From Melastoma dodecandrum (Eukaryota; Streptophyta; Magnoliopsida; Myrtales; Melastomataceae): a DNA stretch of 64,000 nucleotides. The position numbers were made by a program, and so were the translations under genes. Of this stretch, positions 1 through 11,142 are shown one piece after another (position 1 is the first letter of the stretch; each line of letters begins with the position of its first letter). The stretch covers positions 3,100,001-3,164,000 of the forward strand of contig JARUPY010000085.1 in assembly GCA_029817715.1 (NCBI GenBank), in the 5' to 3' direction. The notes under the pieces were generated by a model. That model worked only from the letters and a program-made list of their open reading frames with translations, searched no databases and had not been told where the DNA came from.

Positions 1-50
1 GATTACTCTCATTGTCCTGATCGGCCTGTGATCTCTTCTGGTTTCACCAG

Positions 51-393
51 GCTTACACCACGGAGCTGGAAGGCGAGGCTGCTAAACTGAAAGAGGAAAA
101 CGAAGAGTTGAGGAAGAAGCAGGTAGGCTTCTTCACCAATTCAATCCGACTTTAGTGATAATATAGCGTGGCGATCATGGCTCACTGTTTGTATGCGGAT
201 TCCTGCAGGCTGAAATAATTGAGATGCAGAAGAATCAGGTGATTGTCTGTTACCTTTGTCTTCGAGTATCAATCGGCTCTTGGATAAATCTGAGTCTGTT
301 TCTGAAACCATGGGACAGGTTGCTGAAATGAAAACGACACAGAGGGGAGCCAAAAGGCAATGCCTGCGACGAACACAAACTGGGCCATGGTGA
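51..393 (+). CDS. ABF/AREB-type bZIP transcription factor, C-terminal exons only (5' part outside window)
   Basis: Three exons are visible: 51-122, 209-238 and 319-393. They join in frame to the end of the leucine zipper (AYTTELEGEAAKLKEEN...), a short linker (AEIIEMQKNQ) and the conserved tail ending RRTQTGPW followed by TGA. This tail is diagnostic of group A bZIP factors (ABF/AREB/ABI5), which bind ABRE (ACGTG) elements and act downstream of SnRK2 kinases in abscisic acid signalling. The acceptor AG lies at 49-50. The basic region and the phosphorylated N-terminal C1-C3 blocks lie upstream of the window, so the exact member cannot be named. The gene converges on the THO5 gene, with about 600 bp between the stop codons. 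Family assignment is firm. Confidence 0.9.
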
Positions 394-1001
394 TTAAGAA
401 TACCAAACTGGGGATTAGCAGGACGCTGTTTGGTAGACCTGGTATACACATAATCTTGCCTCCCGTTGTAGATGCAGCACGAGTTCTGTCCATGTATATT
501 AGGCTGATGAATGCATCCCTCGTCACTCTGGCATCTTCTTGATGTTTTCGAGGGATGAAGCGTTCATGGCCTTATTGATTAGATAATACAGTATGATCTT
601 CTTCATCATTCATTGAGAGCCATTTGAGCAGCGGAACATGTGGCATTGTGCTTTAGACTTTGAGTTTCAAATCATGACATGCCCCTCCTACTGATCTCAA
701 CCCAAGACAACAACTGAATTACTCGTATAACCCAAGTTTCTGAAGCTGAAATTAGCCTACCAGAAAATGAGACATTCCAGATTAAAAGCAACTAACATAA
801 TCATGCTTGAAAAAGTTACGGTAATCGGGACTGCTTGCATCCGCTCTAATCAAATGTCAGATGGGAATTATCACATCAAATCCCGCCATATAAGTTAATG
901 AATTCATAAGTGTGTTGCCAAAGCAAACTCCCAACGTCTTGCCTTGTTGTGTTGATAAGATGATGAAGGAAGAAATTTTACCTTCCTGGTACCTTCTGAG
1001 A
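394..1001. other. Convergent intergenic spacer (3' UTRs)
   Basis: This stretch lies between the bZIP stop and the THO5 stop. It presumably contains both 3' UTRs. I see no further coding potential or repeat in it. Confidence 0.5.
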
Positions 1002-4000
1002 CTATTGAGGATGGCTCCAGGATATTATTTTCCGGCGATCGCGACCTCTGAATGGTCTAGACAAAATTTCTCCGGCGGCAGGTACGCACGAGCCCACATC
1101 AATGATTGAAGTGCTCTCTCTTTTCTTGGAAGAACGAAAAACTTCATCCAGGTAGCTGTCAAAAAGCATGGCGAGAAAATGCACTTGGTGAGCCAAAATA
1201 TAGTTCTCTTGGTACAAGGGCAGGCTCTTCAACATATGGTGATTAACCTGGAGATCAACGCAGCATGGTCAGCCCGAAATAGTTAATCAAAATATGACTC
1301 TAAATGAAATGACTAGCAAATTGAGGAAGTAAAACTTTTCGTGATAAGGACTACACTGATGACGGACTTTGTTTCTTTTTAACCAGAACGAGACATCCAG
1401 GCTCCAAAATACAAGAACACAAGAAGTTTACTTACGAAGTATGTTTACCGTGCTAGGGAGATAACCGGAGAAAAACAAAGAGGCATGCATGTACACATTT
1501 ACTATGAATTCATCGTTAACAGATTACAAGATATGAACATTTACCTCAGCCTCCATGTTACGAAGTCCATTATACCACTCAAACTTGTCTTCCCCAATTC
1601 CATCAGAAGAAGCAGTGCGTAAGCTCAACGAGAACAGTGGAGGCCTAAGAGGGTACTCCATGCTTATTTCAATCTGCCAATGGACATGGGGGCTTAGATT
1701 CATAAAATAACCATGCTGGGAGCCTAAGAAACACAAGATTTAGAATCCACTTCACATGGATTCAACTATGTTACGTAAGCCTACTTCAAATTTTTTGGTT
1801 GTCCAGAAATGACAATGTAAATGGAGGAGATGACAATGGCAACAACAATGCACGGCAAACAAATATATCACAACCTGCCTCTAAACATGAGAAAAGAAAC
1901 AAACAAAGCAAGCCGCAACAGGGGTTACCTTTGCTTCCAATTTTGAGTGCTCATATCCACCATCATCTCTAGAGAAAACAAGGCAGAATTCTCTAACGCC
2001 GGACTTCACCCATGACTTATCTTCCAAATGGTAACCTTTATCAATATCTTCCACCTCATGCGCTGCCCTTCCTTCATCCCCATCACTATCAGAATCTAGC
2101 AAGATATCCAACTCTGTTTCAACTCTCTTGAAACTCAGTGATTTAACCTTCTGTAGTGGAGATATACTTTTTGGAGTCGAAGGAACCTGCCGGGACAGTT
2201 CAAAGCTAGAAACTTTTGAAGGAGTCACAACATAATCATCTGCAACAACTGCAACGGCAACCAATGATGGGAGCTCCCCATCTTCCCTTAAAGTCACTAC
2301 ATCATCCTTTGAAATCTTAGAGCCATCAGGGCCACCACCCTCCACATGCTCCGGAACTTTCTCCACATCCATGACAGGACGAGGTGAGACTTGTCTTGAT
2401 ATGGAACCCTTAGATGACCAGGAATGGAGTTTGCACAATGGGGAACGTGACCCCCAGGGAACACATTTATAATCTACAGCAGGCCACTTGAGCTTGTCAA
2501 GTGTTTCAAGCTGTTCCCTGTAACCCAAGAAAATAATATAAAAGTTTGTTTTTATCACAAATATTAAATGACTGCCTCGATCATCAAGCAAGCAGTGAAA
2601 ATAAAATAGCTCAGAAAATACGAATCAGAGAGAACAGTCAAACTGAAGATACACCGCAATAAAAATCCCATCCAATATAACGAACATCATAATAAATACA
2701 TTTCTAACACAATTAGACAATTATTCCCATTCGGTTTATATTTCAGACATTTTCAACTCATTCCCCTTTCGCTTATCGTTCCGTCACAGTCACAAACTCT
2801 AGTAATGCACAGGATAACTCACGCAAGAGCCAGTTGAGCCTTCACTCTTGATCGAATTCTCTGCAGGATGGTCGGCACACGATTCTGTTGGCGGTACATG
2901 GAAATTCCATTTGCAGCAGTCTCGCTCTGGGTCATTTCACTACTTGGATTCTCATTGCTGACAAGGTATGGTGACATTTCAGGCAAAAAGTCAATTCCGG
3001 CTAAATGCTGAGCCCACTTATAAGGATGGAAAGACTTCCTCTCATCAAATATGGGAGAATCGCCAACAACTAATTTTGCTGACTGCAACACAAAACCGAC
3101 CAAAGCCAACCTTGTCAGAGCAGAAGAGGGATTTTCAACCAAATGAAACAAAGAGAAATGGGTTTCAGGGACTTGAAGACAAAGTTCTTCAGTCAACTGT
3201 ACCTGGTGAGGGAGGTTGAGGCCATCATCATTTGGGAACAAATTGCATAAGATGTTACCCAATCGTTCATTGGAAGCTTCGATGCCAACACAGACCACAT
3301 TCAACTTTAAAACATATTCAAACTTCAGAGTGACAAGCTTATCAGACTTCTTGTCAAGAGCTTCATCATCGTATATGTTAAGGATGACCCTAAGGGGATG
3401 AACTTGAAGAAAGCCGGCCCCCTCAAGGTTCTCTCTACCAAGGACTTTCTTTGGTCGTTTTCTCCTTCTCTGCCCATCATCATCTTCATCTGGGGCATCA
3501 TCCTCCAATCTTGAAGACTCCGAATTGGATGAAATTCCTAATCACTAGACCGGATTAATTTTTTATTCTTCCAGAATAAAGGTTTTTAAACTCCCAGACA
3601 GAAACTTCTATAAAGTATTTGCCAATTCTTTAGTGCAAACCACTAAAGCCATAAAGAAAATACTTACCTGAGTCCTTCATCGCCAGCTGGCGTACAAAAG
3701 TCTGTGCATCTTTCCCACTTCCTCCTATCTCTAAATCAATATTGTCGTCGAATGCCTCTTTTTGAGCAACTAACTGAGAGTAAATCACATAGAGAGGAGG
3801 AGGAAGCAACTCCGCCAAATGATGCTGCTTCAACTTCTTAGTGTGCAAAAGTCCTAACTGGTTCTGAATGGGGAGCGAAGCTTTCTTCAGAGACTTCAAA
3901 TGCGAAGGCAGGCTTGACAAGAACTTCTTTCGATTAGCAATTGTCTCCACGAGACTCTTCTTTCTCTGCTCCAACTCCTCGTGAAGTTTGCACAGTTCTT

Positions 4001-4898
4001 TACGCTGTTCAAGGTAAACAAAACTACTTTAACAAACAAGGCGTAAGATAAACAAATTGCAGGAGCAGGGACCATAAAAAATTTCAATTGCAAATGCAAC
4101 TCTGATGCGGATGTTCCAAATAACTGGCATGTTTCACATATTGAAGTGACCATTCATGTAATAGGAATTGAGTGAAAGATAACAGTGTCGCATAGATACA
4201 ATGACTGGACTCGCTCCCCCATTTCAACAGAGCCAACTGAATAAGCATAGTCACCTGGTAAAGCTCAAAATTCAGCCTCTTTATCATGAGCTTATGTGCA
4301 TCGTCTGAGGCTGTCGAGCCTTTGATTTCTTGAGGGGCGTCATGGAGAAATTCCTCCTCCGGAACAAGTTCGATATCTGGGTATTTGGATTTAAAATCCC
4401 GACAAGCCTTGATTGCTTTCACGTAGTGATTCTTTTCATACATGAAGTTGTGCAGCTGCAGGGTAGTGAAATCCACCGGGGCCTTGGCACGCTCCGTCTC
4501 GGCCTTCACACGGTCTTCTTCCAACAAGATCGAGCGATTGGCCTGAAAAAGAACCCAAAAAACAAACATCCATCCAATAAAACCATTGCGAGCCCAAACT
4601 AAAACCCTAAACCCTAGGAGACAGATCGAATTGGGAGCGGCGGCAGGGAAGGGGAGCTATGGAGGACCTGGCGGAGGACGACGAAGTTGAGGAACATCTG
4701 GGTGACGAGCTCCCTGAGCTGGGACTTGGGCAAGCCCTCCTTCTTGACGGCGAGGATCCTCGACACGATCTCCTCCGCCGAGACTCGGGAGTCCTTCAGC
4801 ATCTCGTAGGCACGGGGGGCGTCTGAGGAGGAGTGGGCTTGCTGGTGGTGGTGGTCCTCGTCTTCCACCACCATCCCTTCCTCAATCTCGTCGTCCAT
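1002..4898 (-). CDS. THO5: THO complex subunit 5 (THOC5-like), 7 coding exons, about 844 aa
   Basis: Coding exons on the minus strand are 4898-4668, 4542-4255, 4004-3668, 3537-2823, 2517-1929, 1673-1545 and 1247-1002. They join without frame errors to 845 codons including TAG. The protein starts MDDEIEEGMVVEDEDHH. It then has the plant THO5 blocks: AYEMLKDSR...LAVKKEG near residues 25-50, LQLHNFMYEKNHY, LIPEEE-like VPEEEFL with ILRDAP-like LHDAPQEIKG, and a coiled-coil stretch (RKELCKLHEELEQRKKSL). The long C-terminal Fimbrial-type THOC5 region carries the HPLRVILNIYDDE motif. THO5 is part of the nuclear THO/TREX complex, which couples transcription to mRNA export and in plants supports tasiRNA and siRNA production. 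The start was chosen as the first Met giving the family N-terminus. An acidic run (DAPDEDDDGQRRRKRPKK) in exon 4 looks like a nuclear localisation segment. No break was seen. Confidence 0.93.
4602..4616 (-). promoter_or_regulatory. Telo-box-like motif in THO5 intron 1
   Basis: Two tandem copies of the plant telomere-type unit (AAACCCT on the plus strand, AGGGTTT on the gene strand) lie in the first intron, about 50 bp after the first donor. Telo boxes near the 5' end are known from plant genes active in growing cells. The role here is inferred from position only. Confidence 0.45.
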
Positions 4899-5628
4899 CT
4901 TCCGTGTCCGGCTGCTGCCGCTCTTCGGCCGGTTGATGGATATACGTCCGACGATCAACGTCCAGAAGATACAGTGGACGGACGAGCTCACTAGCGTGTT
5001 TACTGCTTTTTTGGAATTGAAATTATAGAATCTTTAAAATTTTAATTTATTTGATTCAAATTAAAACACGAAATTTTTTTTTTTTTACTTTCAAATCTCA
5101 CTTCTCATATTTTTTGGTATATAAAAAATAAAAATAAGTTTGAAATCTGTTTTTAAAAAAATGAAAAATATCAAAATTACTTGGGCTTTCATATTAACGA
5201 AAATTCATATTATGTTCAATTATTCAATTGTTATCACTAATGTGCATACACTGCTTATCTCCAAAAATTCTTTGAAAGTATTAAAATAATCACCATGGTT
5301 AGAACATTATTAATCATGAGCTCCAACTTATCCTTACGTGAAGCCATCTATTTGATATAATACTAATGAAGTTATATGTACTTCGACTTTTGAAGAATGT
5401 TTTCTTAGTCATAACGATTCTAGATTAATTAATAGAAGGTACTTATAAGCTTAGACAACTTCTGTTATAGCTTTGAGGAGTAATTTTCTTAACTATATAA
5501 TTTTTCTTGTTTCTTCGTTCGTTGCGATGTATTCACCTTCTATATATGATATAACACTAATGCTCTACTTTTCTAAATTCCATATAATAAGATTTACTCG
5601 TATATAGGTGTTGACGCTCAATGTGTCA
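4899..5628. other. AT-rich spacer upstream of THO5
   Basis: This holds the presumed THO5 promoter and 5' UTR followed by AT-rich sequence with A/T runs. No ORF or RNA gene was recognised. The last nine bases (5620-5628, AATGTGTCA) form the left copy of the target-site duplication of the adjoining element. Confidence 0.45.
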
Positions 5629-6014
5629 TAGCTTTGTTCCTTAATGACGTCATTTGACGAAATATTTCGTCAAATGACGCATTATTAAAAATAATTCGCG
5701 AACTAACCCATTAAATAATTGCCGACTTCCCTTAGGCAATTTTTTTTATTTTTTAATTTGAAGGCAAAAAAAAATTAACACGAAGAAGTCGGCTTTTGTA
5801 AGGCCGACTTTCATTCGCCAAAACCGAATTCGGCCTTACAAAGGCCGACTTCCTTAATGCGTCGCCCCTCACTTCGTTTGTCAAAATTTTTTTAAGTTTG
5901 GGAAAGTCGGCCTTTGTAAGGCCGACTTTGATGGGTTAGTTGGAGAATTATTTTCATTAATGTGTCATTTTACAAAATATTTTGTCAAATGACGTCGTTA
6001 AGGAACAAAACTCC
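5629..6014. mobile_element. Fold-back MITE, probably Mutator-like, non-autonomous (386 bp)
   Basis: The element is bounded by a perfect 9-bp direct repeat, AATGTGTCA, at 5620-5628 and 6015-6023, the length expected for Mutator-superfamily insertions. The termini are inverted repeats: the left end reads TTTGTTCCTTAATGACGTCA and the right end is its near-exact reverse complement (ending TGACGTCGTTAAGGAACAAA). The inverted match extends inward through the AACTAACCCA/TGGGTTAGTT pair at about 5700 and 5932. The interior carries three copies of a palindromic GTCGGC..TTTGTAA..GCCGAC unit at about 5786-5810, 5827-5851 and 5903-5929. There is no ORF, so mobilisation would need a transposase in trans. 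The Mutator label rests only on TSD length and long terminal inverted repeats. Confidence 0.8.
5648..5679. repeat. Perfect 32-bp palindrome inside the left terminal inverted repeat
   Basis: The sequence from CGTCATTTGACG to CGTCAAATGACG is its own exact reverse complement, centred on AAATATTT. The matching position in the right arm (about 5965-5995) is a decayed version of the same palindrome, so each terminal repeat is itself a hairpin. Confidence 0.9.
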
Positions 6015-6023
6015 AATGTGTCA

Positions 6024-7166
6024 AAGCGTAACATGCATCGAATTGTGCGACAGGAGGACTTACTGTGATCGCCGTAAAAAAGTCGGAACGCGGGCAAAAA
6101 TGTACAGACATGAACGCGAGGAGGACTCCTCGTGATCGTCAATGTCGTTGTCGGAAAAGCGAGGAAACAAGGAAAAGGGAAGGAGAGCTAGAAGCGGAGA
6201 CAATCAAATTGTAGCCTTTCGGTCTGACCAAAAAGTGATTGTCGTAGTTTTTCGATCTCCGGTCATAGAGTTACAAGAACAAAGACTTACTTGAGTTGAA
6301 AAGCATATTCACATGAAAACAAGAACACAGTACACAATGTGAAGATTGCCTTGAATAGAAACAAGAGAATCCATTTCGAACGTTATAGAGGCCTTCAAGT
6401 GGTTAATTGATATACTTCATCTTTATGGTCCTTCTTCATCCTATCAATTTGCTTGCATTTGAGATATTTGTAGAACTCGATTCGCTGAATTTTCTGGGAT
6501 TGCTAATGAATCTCGTGAACGAACTCAGGATTAATAATACCAATCACAATGCTCGAACCTCCTCAACCTGCTCGAGTTAAAACTCTCCGTAAAATCTTCC
6601 TTTTATTGAAAGAAATTGAAATAAAAAAAAAACATACATCGTCTTCTCTGTACAAAACACAAATATATGATGTAATTCCCTTAAATATTGAATAGGTACA
6701 AATAATTTGGGTGATTGGAGTGGACCCATGTAGGAGGTAGGAGAGGGGGAGGAGGGGGTATTTAATGTTGGGTTGATGGTATTGAGCTACTACTAGATTT
6801 GGGCAAACTTTTGTTACGTTCCTAGCAGGACAGACAGGCAAATTCAATTCAATATTTCTTCTTCCGATGCAACTAAGTAGCTGAGCCTCTATATTAGAAT
6901 ATGCAAGTACTTTTTAAGAGTCTCAAGTTATCAATCACTCAAGGGGCGACACAACAACCACCAATTGGTCAATATACTCATACTTATCACACATAATTAT
7001 GAACTGAACTTACGGACTAAAGTAAGTAAATTCAAGAAGCTTTATCATCTGTAAACAAAAAGCCATGATGCATCCTAAATTCGGGAACCATTTTTTTAAT
7101 TGTTTCCTTTTCTCTTTTTTTGTGGGATTCAGTTAAGTATTTACTATTATAATTTAATCAGTAAAA
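6024..7166. other. AT-rich spacer between MITE and tRNA
   Basis: Non-coding, AT-rich. Short ORFs here have no recognisable domains. I see nothing further in it. Confidence 0.4.
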
Positions 7167-7238
7167 TCCGTTATCGCCCAGCGGTTAGGACATCTGGCTT
7201 TCACTCAGGACACCCTGGTTCGATTCCCGGTAACGGGA
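7167..7238 (+). tRNA. tRNA-Glu (anticodon UUC)
   Basis: A 72-nt cloverleaf can be drawn. The acceptor stem TCCGTTA pairs with TAACGGG (first pair T-G). The D-arm region is CGCCCAGCGGTTAGGAC, the anticodon stem is TCTGG/TCAGG around a loop with TTC, and the T arm CCTGG-TTCGATT-CCCGG contains the B box GGTTCGATTCC. No CCA is encoded and no intron is present, as expected for a nuclear tRNA-Glu. A run of five T follows immediately and can terminate Pol III. Confidence 0.92.
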
Positions 7239-7239
7239 C

Positions 7240-7244
7240 TTTTT
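7240..7244 (+). terminator. Pol III terminator of tRNA-Glu
   Basis: TTTTT starts two bases after the discriminator A of the tRNA. Confidence 0.75.
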
Positions 7245-7375
7245 ACTACCATTTTTAATCAAATCGTCTGGCTTCCTTGGTAAGAGTAACTCACACCACG
7301 GCCATTCATGACTTCCACCACCCTCGCCCCCTAGAATCAAATCCCCCCCCCAGACTAAACCACCGACGGGTTACA

Positions 7376-10254
7376 ATGGAGGAGTTGGAGCTCGAGAACC
7401 ACCACCGTAAGCTTCTCCACGGTCGCCTCCACCACCGTCTTCATCCTCATCCCCCTCCCCCTTATCAGCAGCACCACCACAGATCGGGGCTCCGCACTCG
7501 GGAGCCCAGTCCGGACTCGGTCATCCTCGCCCTCGAATCTCACTTCTCCAGCAGCCTCTTCTCCTCCTCCGCCCCCTCCGTCGACCGCCTCTCCTTCGCC
7601 TCCGACGCAGACGCCTCCCTCGTAGTCTCCCTCACTACCGTTTGTGTTATTTTTTTTCTTTTTCGTTTGCTGCTGCTGCTTGGATTTGTTTGCGATTTGA
7701 TGGTATTTTTCCTTTTCTTTTGTTTTATTTTGGGTGTGATGATGACTTCTGCTGCAGCATTTGGCCGGGAGCGAGCGTGAGGGTCCAGATCCGGATCCGA
7801 ACAACGCTAGTGGTACCGCGTCGGCAGTCCACCACAAGCTCAACAGTTTTCTTCTCTGCACCAGACAGGCCGAAAAGGCCAAAGGTAAATATTGCTATTT
7901 TGGATCGATGCGTGTTTGTACTGTGCATTCCTCGAAACGGGAAGACGTCTGATTATTTGTCGTCGTTTTCTGCTGGTTGGATGGCCGAAAACGAAATTGA
8001 AAACGATAGGCTGTAAGAACGCCTCAATTATGTGCTCCAGCATTCAGCGTCGTTATCACCACGACTGACAGTTTTTTTGTTTCCTTGGGTTGCTTCTAAC
8101 GTACGCAGTTCAAAAGGAGGACCACGATTGCGACGTTGGGGAGGACCGGGAGGAAGAAGAGGAGGAGGGTCATTTGCCTTTGGATTCTGCCAGAAGCTCT
8201 TTTTCTTTAGCATTGAAAGGTAGGTTTGAGGAAGATCAACACCGTTGCAAACCCAAGTTTGAATTTCAATTCGGTTATCCCTGCCACTGTGAACTGATTG
8301 ACTAGCTTTTGCTGTAAAATTATCTTCAGAATGCAATGAGAGGAGGTCCAGATCTGAGACTCAGTCGGGAAAATCAGACAGGAGGAGGCCTGCTTCGGTG
8401 GATTTTAATAATGGCAGTGCATCGTCCCCGAGGATGGGACCTGTGAAGACGGGTTCGACTGGATCCAGGAAATCTGGTACTTTCCCCAGTCCGGGTACAC
8501 CAAATTATCGGAACCCGAGTATTGGGTTGCAGAAGGGCTGGAGTTCCGAGCGGGTGCCTTTGCAGTCTAACACTGGGATGAAGAGTGGCGGTGCAGCTTA
8601 TTTGCCATTCAATCACAATGGAAGGACATTGCCATCCAAGTGGGAGGATGCCGAGAGATGGATTTTTAGCCCAGTTTATGCGGAAAGTTTTGTCAAGCCT
8701 TTGGTGCCGCCGCCACATAGACGGCCAAAATCCAAGAGTGGTCCACTTGGACCACCGGGAGTCACATACCATTCATTGTACTCCCCTGCCACTTCAATTT
8801 ATGAAGGTGGGAATATGGGTAATTTCATGGCGAGATCTCCACTATGCACTGGAGTGATGGGTGCAGATGGATTCCGAATGCCTGGTAGCAATGGTGGATC
8901 ATATCAAGTTCGTCCCGAACCCTGCATGGGCCGGTCAGTTAGCATCCATGGCTATTCCGATCTGCCGGACCATCAAAGTTCTGCAGGCACCCAAGGTTGT
9001 CCTTTGTTCTTCGGATTGGCTTGGTACTCAGTGGTCAATGGATGTTTATTAGCGGCATCTGCAAAATATTCTGTTCTCCAAGCTTTACATCTGATTAAAA
9101 AGAAGTAATTCTTTTCATGTGACTGGAAAATGGCTTGGAGAAACAATTTCTTTTCATATCGCGACTGCAATATGGCCATGTAGTGTATTCCCTTCACTGT
9201 TAATAGTTTCAAATTTGAATGATACATCTCGGTTTATTTAGTGCCAGCAATCTTCATGAATTTCTCAGCTTGTTTCCTGCTTAACATATTTTTGTGTGCA
9301 TAAAGAAACAGATGGAAGTTCAGATCAGCTAAAAGATGCTGCGACTGATATATCACGAGCTGTTTCAAGAAGGGATATGGCAACACAGATGAGCCCACAC
9401 GGAAGCACATGCTCTTCTCCCGGAAGGACTCTTTCCTTCAGTGCTTCTCCTCCCAGTTTACAGATTGTGGAGCTTCTTGGTGTTAATTCTCCCAAGCTGG
9501 AAATGAAGGACGTCCAGGTGGATGAACGGGTCATCCTTACTGGAAGGTTGAAGAAATCAAAGTGCAGGATTATAGGAAAAGGCTCAGGGACTAGTGATGA
9601 ATGGAAAACTAAAGCGGCTGATGTCCAATCTTGCGTATGGGATGTGTCAGATCCCGTGAAGAGCATCTCAAAGTAATAAATGTCGTTTTACTTACTCACT
9701 CAACTTTTTTGGTAGTCCTCTGTGGGTTGTGATGATGATAGAGGTTGCTCAGTAGAGTCTTACTTTGGGGTACTTAGCTTACCTGCTCTGTAACGTTTAT
9801 CAAAGCCACTACATTTAACTTGAGATGGCTGGGTTGACAGGATAAGAAGAGAAGAAGCAAAAATCACGGCTTGGGAGAATCTACAGAAGGCCAAAGCGGA
9901 GGCGTCAATTAGGAAACTCGAGGTTCGATTATGGTTTCTAGTTCTCTTGGACACAAGGAGTTCCCCATCGTTATCCTTACCTCGTAATAATGGACCAAAT
10001 AGCATCAACTGTGTAAGCTCACTACTCACTATCTGTTGTGGGTGCAGATGAAGCTGGAAAAGAAGAGATCATCTTCCATGGATAAGATTATAAAAAAGCT
10101 GAGATCAGCTCAGAAGAGAGCCCAGGAAATGAGGAGCTCCGCCGTGACGAACCAGGCTCCTCCAGCTTCGAACAATCCCCACAAGGCCTTGATATTCCGC
10201 AGATCCCGTCCGGTAGGATCACTGGGTGGCTGCTTCACCTGCCATGCCTTCTAG
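7376..10254 (+). CDS. Long remorin-family protein, 7 exons, about 607 aa
   Basis: Exons: 7376-7639, 7758-7884, 8109-8219, 8330-8995, 9306-9672, 9841-9922, 10048-10254. The first ~510 residues are a basic, Ser/Pro/Gly-rich, mostly disordered region with the block KWEDAERWIFSPV and SPLCTGVMGADGF, both typical of the long plant remorins. The C-terminus is the Remorin_C domain: AKITAWENLQKAKAEA at about 520, then RKLEMKLEKKRSSSMDKI and LRSAQKRAQEMRSS, a helical coiled coil. The last residues GGCFTCHAF hold two cysteines that could serve as a lipid anchor. Remorins are plant plasma-membrane nanodomain scaffolds. A GT just after codon RP (10213) resembles a donor; using it would remove the Cys tail, but reading through to the stop gives the family-like end and is preferred. 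Confidence 0.88.
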
Positions 10255-11142
10255 TGCTCGGGCATCCATCAGTCAGGTATCTTTTGCCTTCTAACAGTGT
10301 CCGGATGATGAAATCTCAAGTCTCCTTTTCTATCGGTGCTTCCTTTGTTTTAGGACTGTCTGCTATTTTCGCCCTCCCAACATTTTCTTCCCCTTCTCTT
10401 ACAGATTCAAGGCCATTAGTTGGATGACCAGAGAATCATCGGAAGATCTGCTGCAGTTCCCATGATGGAGGCTCCCTAGGTCAATGACGGAAATGGATTC
10501 GTACCCTACCCGTGTGCATCTGTAATTGAAACCTGCTAGCGGATTTCCATATTGGATGGTTTGATTATTATCGTGCCTAGAACGGGCTGTCATTTGAACT
10601 TTAAAAAAGTTTGTCTTTGTTCGTGGGGGTAGGCAAGTCGTAGAGAGTGTAGATGGGTTTGTATTTTGATGATCAAAATTTTTGTCTTCCATGGGAGTCC
10701 TTTTAAGCAGATTCTCTAGAGTAGCGCTGTGAAGAAAACAAAGTGGTGTGATTCTTGGTGCTTTTCGGGATGTGGTGTTCAAGCATGATGTAGATATCTT
10801 GCGGTGGAAGAAACCGCTTCTTTTGATCTTAGGACAAGGTGAAAGACATGAAATCACTGAGGGTTTGCCGAGGTTTTCCCGGAGCAAAAACAGTCCTAAT
10901 ACACTTTTTTCACAAGATTGAGATAAAGGCAACACCGACGCACGAGGGAAAGAGAAAACGACCATTTCCTCGACGACAAACCATTGGTCAAATTCCTCGA
11001 GTCTCGTAACGTTTGACTGGTCGTTGCACTAAAAAGTATTACAAGAAGGCGTCTACTTTATAAATCTTAACTAGGCACGGGCAGAGGTGTGTTAGGACAA
11101 AGAGATTAATTTGGGGTTGCTGAGTGTTAGGACAAACAAAGA
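10255..11142. other. Convergent spacer between remorin and RING genes
   Basis: Probably the two 3' UTRs plus a short spacer. A long minus-strand open frame (10399-10965) has no domain or intron signature and is taken as chance. Confidence 0.4.

Noticed and set aside
10399..10965. 188-codon minus-strand ORF between remorin and RING genes
   Set aside because: No domain, low-quality composition, lies in presumed 3' UTR of remorin.
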